DNA of 47,964 nucleotides from contig CAZJQP010000030.1 of the NCBI GenBank assembly GCA_964548225.1, positions 1 to 47,964 of the forward strand, in the 5' to 3' direction. Below are positions 43,234-47,964 of this stretch, one piece after another. The position numbers were made by a program, and so were the translations under genes. The notes under the pieces were generated by a model. That model made no database searches. It was not told the DNA's origin and saw nothing but the letters and a program-made list of their open reading frames with translations. Source of the stretch: CALMEH01 sp964548225 (GTDB taxonomy: Bacteria; Acidobacteriota; Blastocatellia; Pyrinomonadales; Pyrinomonadaceae). Every line of letters starts with the position of its first letter. Positions within the stretch are counted from its first letter, which is position 1.

Positions 43234-43782
43234 ATGCTGAAGATTTTATCAATAACTATTGCGCTGACGATTTTTCTGACGGCTTGCGGCAACAAAACGG
43301 CGACAAATGCGAACGCCAACAACACAATCGCAGGAAGTCCGGCGAATAATGCGACCGTCATTGTGAACGCAAATACAAACGCGAATCAACCGAAAAACAC
43401 AACTCCCGTTGCAAATTCTAAACCTGTTGATAAATCGCCGAAGCGTATTTCGTTCAATAAAGGCGCAAATTGGGGCGCGGTGAACATCACTCTCGCACCC
43501 GGCGAGGCGCAGAAATTTGTCGTCAGTGCAAAAAGCGGACAGACGATGGATGTTGAATCTTCATCGAAAGAAACTTCGATAAATTTGATTAAAGGCAAAG
43601 CCGAAACGACCGAAGATTTGGGGGTTTTGAGCGCGGTTTTAGTGTCAAATGGCGATTATATTTTTGAAGTCAGAAACGGCACGAAAAAGGAAATTAAAAC
43701 GAGTGTGAAAGTTACCATCGTAGGCGAAGAGCAATACGAACGCGGCGTGTTGAGTGATATTGACGAGGAGAATAAAAAATGA
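43234..43782 (+). CDS. Lipoprotein with PPC-like beta-sandwich domain
   Basis: 182 residues. The lipoprotein signal has lipobox LTA-C17, followed by an Asn/Ala/Thr-rich tether (about 18-65). The C-terminal domain (about 72-172) runs from ISFNKGANWGAVNITLAPGE through KFVVSAKSGQTMDVESS to NGDYIFEVRNGTKKE. That pattern resembles bacterial pre-peptidase C-terminal (PPC-like) sandwiches and recurs in the next three genes. GAGG at 43223-43226 precedes ATG 43234 by seven bases. The stop overlaps the next start as ATGA. First gene of a four-gene unit headed by the GATAC/TCGCT element. Function beyond envelope location is unknown. Confidence 0.75.
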   Translation: MLKILSITIALTIFLTACGNKTATNANANNTIAGSPANNATVIVNANTNANQPKNTTPVANSKPVDKSPKRISFNKGANWGAVNITLAPGEAQKFVVSAKSGQTMDVESSSKETSINLIKGKAETTEDLGVLSAVLVSNGDYIFEVRNGTKKEIKTSVKVTIVGEEQYERGVLSDIDEENKK

Positions 43783-44174
43783 AAAAAGCGTTTATTTTGT
43801 TTAGTTTAATAGCAGTGTTTTTGATGTTTTCAGGTGAAATCTCGGCGCAGAAAAAACAGCGAATCGGTTTGGCGGAAGGCGCGGATTCGGTTTCGGTGAA
43901 AGGGAAAATTTCCGGCAAACAATACGCTTTGTATGAAATTTGGGTTGAAAAAGGCGATGTTTGGAGCGTTGATTTGAAATCTGCGAATAATTTCATCGGC
44001 TACACGGTCAAAGGCGCAAACGGCGACAAATATGATTTTCTCGAACCTGCGCCGGTTTCGGGTTATTACACGATTCGAGTCGAACTTAATTCGGCAGGCG
44101 CGAAATCTAAAAAATTGGCGAATTTTACGCTCGATATAAAATTTGAAATGGAGAAAAGCTCGCCTGTGAGCTAA
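43779..44174 (+). CDS. Small secreted PPC-like domain protein
   Basis: 131 residues. Signal peptide AFILFSLIAVFLMFSGEISA, then one domain with RIGLAEGADSVSVKGKISGK, YEIWVEKGDVWSVDLKS and YTIRVEL, the same order of strands as in its neighbours. GAGG sits upstream within the previous gene's end (GACGAGGAGAAT). The start overlaps the previous stop by 4 bp, so translation is probably coupled. No catalytic residues were recognised. Confidence 0.72.
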   Translation: MKKAFILFSLIAVFLMFSGEISAQKKQRIGLAEGADSVSVKGKISGKQYALYEIWVEKGDVWSVDLKSANNFIGYTVKGANGDKYDFLEPAPVSGYYTIRVELNSAGAKSKKLANFTLDIKFEMEKSSPVS

Positions 44175-44181
44175 TAAATTT

Positions 44182-45018
44182 ATGAAAAAGTTATTTATTT
44201 TGTTTAGTTTAATGTTCACGTTCGTTTTGTCGGCAAACGCGCAAAACGATATTCGGAAGGTTGATTTTAGAAATTTTACCTATGACATTCAAAGTCTCGA
44301 CGGCGAAAATAAGTCAAAAGTTACGGTCGAAGACGGCAATTATTCGCGGATGTCCGAAGATGATAAATATTATTTTTCGGTCGCAGATGTCGTCTACGGC
44401 GATTTGGACGGCGACGGGAAAGAAGAAGCGGCAGTCGGAATTATCGAAAATACGGGCGGCACGGGGCAATTTTCGAGCGGTTTGATTTTCACGATGCGCG
44501 GCGGAAAACCTGTGGTTTTGACAACATTTGCGGGCGGCGACCGCGCTTACGGCGGCATTGCGGGCGCAAACATCACGGGCGGAATTTTAACTGTTGAGCG
44601 CAACGCACCGGGCGACTTGGGCGCGGCTTGTTGTGCCGAATTTATCGAAACGACACGTTACAAATGGAATGGCAAACAACTTGTCCAAGTCGGTAAAACT
44701 GAAAGCAAAGAACTTTATCCGGCAGAAAGAGTTATGTTCAAAAAAGGAACTTCGTTGAGCATTTTGCGCCTCAAACTCGATAAATACGACCGCAAAAGAT
44801 TCGTTATTGGAGCGCGAAAAGGTCAAACTTTGTTTGTTTCCAGCGGTATTGAACCGGCAAATTCGGTTACATACGACTTGCGAAGAGGCGATGGAGATGT
44901 TGAAACAACGGAGAACGGAATGATCGTCAAACTAAAAGCGAACGGCGATTATCTTGTCGAGATTTCAAATTCGACCGATAAAGTTTTGGATTTTTCGGTT
45001 ACAATTCAGATTGATTAG
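44182..45018 (+). CDS. Secreted two-domain protein: FG-GAP-like N-terminus and PPC-like C-terminus
   Basis: 278 residues. The signal peptide (LFILFSLMFTFVLSANA) is followed by an N-terminal part (about 20-170) with VVYGDLDGDGKEEAAVGIIENTGG, an FG-GAP/VCBS-like calcium-loop motif, and a CC pair (GAACCAEF). The C-terminal domain (about 178-278) has RVMFKKGTSLSILRLKL, FVIGARKGQTLFVSSGI and ANGDYLVEISNSTDK, matching its operon neighbours. It begins 7 bp after the previous stop. Confidence 0.72.
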   Translation: MKKLFILFSLMFTFVLSANAQNDIRKVDFRNFTYDIQSLDGENKSKVTVEDGNYSRMSEDDKYYFSVADVVYGDLDGDGKEEAAVGIIENTGGTGQFSSGLIFTMRGGKPVVLTTFAGGDRAYGGIAGANITGGILTVERNAPGDLGAACCAEFIETTRYKWNGKQLVQVGKTESKELYPAERVMFKKGTSLSILRLKLDKYDRKRFVIGARKGQTLFVSSGIEPANSVTYDLRRGDGDVETTENGMIVKLKANGDYLVEISNSTDKVLDFSVTIQID

Positions 45019-45026
45019 GAGAAAAT

Positions 45027-45455
45027 ATGAAAAAATTATTAGTTTTATTTACATTGGCTGTCGGATTGTTTTTGGTTTCGGAAACGAACGCACAGACGAA
45101 AATCGTTTTTGCAAAAGGCGCGACATCGAAAACGATCACGGTAACAGTTCCGGCGAAAAGCGAGAAATCATTTTCGTTAATCGTGAAAAGCGAACAAGTT
45201 ATTAACGTCGGCATTACGGGCGATATTTTCGTTTCCAAAAGCGAACAATTTCCTGTGATTTCGTTAAATTCGACCAATGCCGAAGAAGGCGTTGACCAAA
45301 CACAAGACGGCGAAGGTTATCTTTCGATCTTGGCTGGCAGAAGCGGAACTTTTACTTTTAGCGTTTCAAATTCGAGCAATCGCACAAGGACTTTCAAGAT
45401 GAAGGTTGCCATAACCAATGACCGCAACGATTTTGCGGGCGGCACGGACGAATAA
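45027..45455 (+). CDS. Small secreted PPC-like domain protein
   Basis: 142 residues. Signal peptide LLVLFTLAVGLFLVSETNA, then one domain: KIVFAKGATSKTITVTVPAK, FSLIVKSEQVINVGITG and GTFTFSVSNSSNRTRTFKMKV. It is a clear relative of the previous three proteins. AGGAG lies six bases before ATG 45027 and the gap from the previous stop is 8 bp. A terminator-like hairpin follows, closing the unit. Confidence 0.72.
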   Translation: MKKLLVLFTLAVGLFLVSETNAQTKIVFAKGATSKTITVTVPAKSEKSFSLIVKSEQVINVGITGDIFVSKSEQFPVISLNSTNAEEGVDQTQDGEGYLSILAGRSGTFTFSVSNSSNRTRTFKMKVAITNDRNDFAGGTDE

Positions 45456-45483
45456 AAGTTTCGACAAACGCATTGACGAAAGA

Positions 45484-45510
45484 AACGCTGAAAAATTTCG
45501 GCGTTTTTTT
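45484..45510 (+). terminator. Intrinsic terminator of the four-gene unit
   Basis: Stem AACGCTGAAA (45484-45493) with TTTCGGCGTT (45496-45505), one G-T pair, followed by a run of T. It sits 29 bp after the stop at 45455 and just before the next GATAC element. Confidence 0.8.
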
Positions 45511-45518
45511 CGTTTGAT

Positions 45519-45544
45519 GATACGAAATTTCAAAAATTCTCGCT
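45519..45544 (+). promoter_or_regulatory. GATAC-N16-TCGCT promoter-like element 2
   Basis: GATAC at 45519-45523 and TCGCT at 45540-45544, 16 bp apart, ending 20 bp before ATG 45565. The distance to the start codon is identical to element 1. It lies directly after a terminator, as expected for a promoter. Confidence 0.7.
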
Positions 45545-45564
45545 GTAAGAGATGAGTTGAATTT

Positions 45565-46098
45565 ATGAAAAAATTTATTTTATTGATTCTGTTAATTTTC
45601 CCGACATTTGCTTTTTCGCAAGATGTGAACGCGCTGTTTTTGGAAATACCGAGCGACGTTTTGCAAGTTTCCGCAGAAAATCGTCCGAAATTGGTGATTG
45701 AAACCAAAAACGATTGGCTGAAATTCCGACTTTCGCAGGCACGAAAAGGCGAATTTAAAATCGTCAGCGAAAACAAAGGTGAAATTCTTGTCGGAATGAC
45801 AATCAGCGATTGCGACGGCAACAGTTTGCAGTTTTGGAAAGTAAAAAAAGGCGTTTGGAAAGACGCAACCAAAGCCGTTATCAAACCAATCGGCGATAAC
45901 GATATTGCCAATATTTTGCGCGTTTCGCCCGTTACGCTTACCAAATCTAATCAAGAATTGGGAATTGCGATGTTTTACGAATTTTCGGCAGATTCGACGA
46001 ATTTGCAGTTAATTGCAAGAAAACAAGATAGTTGCGAGATTGCCGGAACGGTTTACAACTACAAATATAACGGCAAAAAATTTGAAATTACCAAATAA
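45565..46098 (+). CDS. Secreted protein of unknown function, related to the gene at 47336
   Basis: 177 residues. Signal peptide FILLILLIFPTFAFS. The mature part has a VLQVSAENR opening, a central VGMTISDCDGNSLQFWKVKKGVWKDATKAV and a late CEIAGTVYNYKYNGKKFEITK. The same plan (strand, Cys, K-x-G-x-W-x-D-x-T-K, C-terminal G-x-K-F motif) is seen in the protein at 47336. I recognise no family. Monocistronic by its own GATAC/TCGCT element and the next element 5 bp after its stop. Confidence 0.68.
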   Translation: MKKFILLILLIFPTFAFSQDVNALFLEIPSDVLQVSAENRPKLVIETKNDWLKFRLSQARKGEFKIVSENKGEILVGMTISDCDGNSLQFWKVKKGVWKDATKAVIKPIGDNDIANILRVSPVTLTKSNQELGIAMFYEFSADSTNLQLIARKQDSCEIAGTVYNYKYNGKKFEITK

Positions 46099-46103
46099 GC
46101 AAT

Positions 46104-46129
46104 GATACTAAATTGCGAATTTTCTCGCT
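46104..46129 (+). promoter_or_regulatory. GATAC-N16-TCGCT promoter-like element 3
   Basis: GATAC at 46104-46108 and TCGCT at 46125-46129, again 16 bp apart. The spacer differs in sequence from the other three, which makes simple copying of a longer repeat less likely. It ends 24 bp before ATG 46154. Confidence 0.65.
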
Positions 46130-46153
46130 GTTGTATTTGAGAGAATTTTTATT

Positions 46154-46744
46154 ATGAAAAAATTAACAATATTAGTAATTTTAATCGCCGCAATGTTTGC
46201 GGTGAATATTTCGGCGCAAACAAATGACTTAACGAATTCGCAAAAGATGACACCGTTTGCGGTTGGAATGTCGTTGTCGGTTTTGGGCGAAATGTATGAT
46301 GAAAACTATCAAAACGCGCTTTCCGAATATCAAAGAAATATTCGTTATTATTCAGCCGAACTCAAACCTGTCGTTGATTTGAGAAAAGATGCGGCGAGTT
46401 ATGTTCGTCTTGATGTTGCCCAAGAAGCAACAAAAGCTCTGCGTGCAAAATCGAGCAAATCGGACAGATGGCAGATGTTGGTTGGCGAACAATTTGGTGC
46501 GATTTATGTGCAATTCAAGAAAAATAGCACGAACGGCGACGAAATAAATGTCGGCGACCTAAAATTTTCTTTAGAATTGATTGCAACTTTAGCCGCCAAC
46601 GCGCCCGAAGATATTCCAGAATCTATTGTCAAACAATTCAAAAAAATTGGCGCAATGAAGGATAACGATGATTTGGCATCGGACGAGGGCATTGAAAAAA
46701 TTACCGACGAGGTCATTAAAACTTTGCGCGTGATTTCAAATTAA
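46154..46744 (+). CDS. Small secreted helical protein of unknown function
   Basis: 196 residues. Signal peptide LTILVILIAAMFAVNISA, then a mostly alpha-helical mature protein (MYDENYQNALSEYQRNIRYYS, DVAQEATKALRAKSSKSD, EDIPESIVKQFKKIGAMKD). There are no cysteines or recognised motif. Headed by element 3; the next gene starts 16 bp after its stop, so both are probably co-transcribed. Confidence 0.68.
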   Translation: MKKLTILVILIAAMFAVNISAQTNDLTNSQKMTPFAVGMSLSVLGEMYDENYQNALSEYQRNIRYYSAELKPVVDLRKDAASYVRLDVAQEATKALRAKSSKSDRWQMLVGEQFGAIYVQFKKNSTNGDEINVGDLKFSLELIATLAANAPEDIPESIVKQFKKIGAMKDNDDLASDEGIEKITDEVIKTLRVISN

Positions 46745-46760
46745 AATAATCAATTAAAAT

Positions 46761-47252
46761 ATGAAAAAGACAATCTTACTTTTATCAATTATCTTGACAT
46801 TTTCGGCGATAATTTCGGCGCAAGCAAAATCGTCGCACAAAATCAGCGAAGTTCGCGCACATCTTGTTTATGAAGAAAACGGTGAGCTTTCGCGCAATAT
46901 TTTTGAAGGAAATTTTGCGCTTTGGAACGCCGTTATCGGCGAAGGCGACGCGGAAGGTCATTCGAGTTCGACGCTGGTTTATGTCGTTGTCGAAACTGAC
47001 GGAAAGGAAATAAAAACCAATCCGGTTTTGCAATTTTCCGCCGTCAGCGAAGACGGAAAGCGTGTGAAATACACGAAAACTTTGCAATATTATTTTCCGA
47101 CCGAAGGCGCAAGCAAAACTTTCGTGCCGATTTTATTGCACGATACGGGTTGTCAGAAAATCAAAATGACGATGAAATTAGTTGAAAAAAATGCGCCGTC
47201 GAAAATTTATCAAACCGTTAAGAAAGAAATTCCTTTTGCTTGCGGCGAATAA
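46761..47252 (+). CDS. Small secreted beta-rich protein of unknown function
   Basis: 163 residues. Signal peptide TILLLSIILTFSAIISA. The mature protein (SEVRAHLVYEENGELSRNIF, TLVYVVVETDGKEIKTNPVL, KIKMTMKLVEKNAPSKIYQTV) looks like a single beta-sandwich with two cysteines (TGCQK and the C-terminal FACGE) that could form a disulfide. No family recognised. ATG 46761 has no strong ribosome binding site, which suggests coupling to the gene 16 bp upstream. Confidence 0.68.
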   Translation: MKKTILLLSIILTFSAIISAQAKSSHKISEVRAHLVYEENGELSRNIFEGNFALWNAVIGEGDAEGHSSSTLVYVVVETDGKEIKTNPVLQFSAVSEDGKRVKYTKTLQYYFPTEGASKTFVPILLHDTGCQKIKMTMKLVEKNAPSKIYQTVKKEIPFACGE

Positions 47253-47267
47253 ATTTTGAAAAAAGTG

Positions 47268-47293
47268 ATACGGATTTTCAAAATTTATCGCTT
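47268..47293 (+). promoter_or_regulatory. GATAC-N16-TCGCT promoter-like element 4
   Basis: GATAC at 47268-47272 and TCGCT at 47289-47293, 16 bp apart. It ends 42 bp before ATG 47336, a longer leader than the others. Confidence 0.65.
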
Positions 47294-47335
47294 AAGGAAG
47301 TGAAAGCAATTATTGCTGAAAAGATAGGAGATTTT

Positions 47336-47926
47336 ATGAAAAAGACAATTATTTTATTCGCATTGCTAACGATGATTTTTTCGGCAAATGCTTTGGCGCA
47401 ACAACCGAAAACGGTTACGGATTATTTTTTGGCATTTCCGAACGATAAATATTCGACCGACATCGAAGGCAAAAAAATCACGGGCAAAGCAAATTTGGCA
47501 AAATTCCGCCGTTCGATGATTAAAATCGAAGATACTAAAAATGGTTATTTGCGGCTCGAAGGCGCGTGGGAAGGTTGGGCGGAAATCGCACTGTTCAAGA
47601 AAAACGACGGCAGTTATTTGATCGCGCACGCCGAATCGGGTTGCGGTCCGGTGTGCGACGGATTTGTTAAATTTTACACTTTCAAAGCCGGAAAATGGGC
47701 TGATGTAACAAAGCAAGTTTTTCCGAATTTGACCGAAGCGCAAATCAAAAAAGCCTTTGACGACAAAAAAATCAGCACAGAAGAAAATGGCTTGAACAGG
47801 TATTTTCTGCTTCCGCAAACGGGAACGACAATCAAATTAGCGTGTAACCAATGCAATGATGAAGCAGACGATTTTGTTTTGATGGAATTTGCTTGGAACG
47901 GCGAAAAGTTTTCGGTGAAGAAGTAG
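47336..47926 (+). CDS. Secreted protein of unknown function, related to the gene at 45565
   Basis: 196 residues from ATG 47336, chosen for AGGAG six to ten bases upstream and a signal peptide starting there (TIILFALLTMIFSANALA); the frame is open 32 codons further but runs through the promoter-like element. The mature protein has TDYFLAFPNDKYS, GYLRLEGAWEGWAEIALFKK, AESGCGPVCDGFVKFYTF, KAGKWADVTKQVFP and a C-terminal LACNQCNDEADDFVLMEFAW. Four cysteines in two CxxC-like pairs could form disulfides or bind metal. It shares its layout with the protein at 45565. Last gene of the window; 47927-47964 holds no feature. Confidence 0.7.
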   Translation: MKKTIILFALLTMIFSANALAQQPKTVTDYFLAFPNDKYSTDIEGKKITGKANLAKFRRSMIKIEDTKNGYLRLEGAWEGWAEIALFKKNDGSYLIAHAESGCGPVCDGFVKFYTFKAGKWADVTKQVFPNLTEAQIKKAFDDKKISTEENGLNRYFLLPQTGTTIKLACNQCNDEADDFVLMEFAWNGEKFSVKK

Positions 47927-47964
47927 TTACTGATGAAGAAACGCGCACAAAGTAAGCGTGTTTC

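Noticed and set aside
47240..47335. Upstream extension of the last gene by 32 codons
   Set aside because: It would cover the previous stop and the GATAC/TCGCT element and bury the signal peptide. ATG 47336 has AGGAG.

Overview
The window looks like a chromosomal piece of an acidobacterium, most likely of class Blastocatellia. This is an inference from gene content. It carries large secreted proteins built from delta-60, FG-GAP, SdrD-B and carboxypeptidase-regulatory-like domains, membrane-bound winged-helix/TPR one-component regulators, an ECF sigma factor beside a WD40 Ser/Thr kinase, and a fused Kgd-type 2-oxoglutarate dehydrogenase. Intergenic DNA is full of inverted repeats and 7-bp tandem repeats. 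No rRNA, tRNA, phage or CRISPR locus was seen. There is one assembly gap of 10 N at 32019-32028.

Layout. 1-881: a palindromic repeat, a 21-bp-period array and a single-domain response regulator. 1046-2886: two tandem paralogous secreted proteins. 3101-8433: smc, a Uma2-type nuclease-fold gene and a secreted Thr/Lys-rich protein, closely spaced. 8434-9121: a nest of repeats. 9122-19198: two copies of one module, a large secreted protein divergent from a winged-helix/TM/TolB-like/TPR regulator. Each shared control region holds five TCAAA(A) boxes about 10-12 bp apart. The first module is bracketed by matching repeat elements in the order P-M-module-M-P. 19216-21651: two CapA-family paralogs. 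21792-22709: a two-TM protein. 22710-23535: inverted repeats and a second 21-bp array. 23536-29438: two SdrD-B paralogs sharing 308 identical base pairs. 29580-33713: a six-heme cytochrome, an anchored propeller-like protein and a lipoprotein resembling the copper amine oxidase catalytic domain, cut by the gap. 33923-39016: kgd-type gene and an aminotransferase, divergent. 39108-43107: WD40 kinase and ECF sigma factor. 43234-47926: seven small exported proteins and one lipoprotein in four likely transcription units, each preceded by the same bipartite element, GATAC-N16-TCGCT.

How the parts may work together. The most system-like signals are: (i) the ECF sigma factor, its kinase neighbour and the downstream exported-protein cluster with four matching promoter-like elements, which may be a self-contained envelope regulon; (ii) the duplicated regulator/secreted-protein modules with phased repeats as probable operators; (iii) a shared C-terminal domain of about 85 residues closing four secreted proteins of different architecture, which may be an anchoring or sorting module; (iv) two 21-bp-period arrays sharing an AGTY anchor, and 7-bp tandem repeats present both between genes and in frame inside linkers of smc, both regulators and the kinase. 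All functional statements rest on motif recognition by eye; no database search was run.
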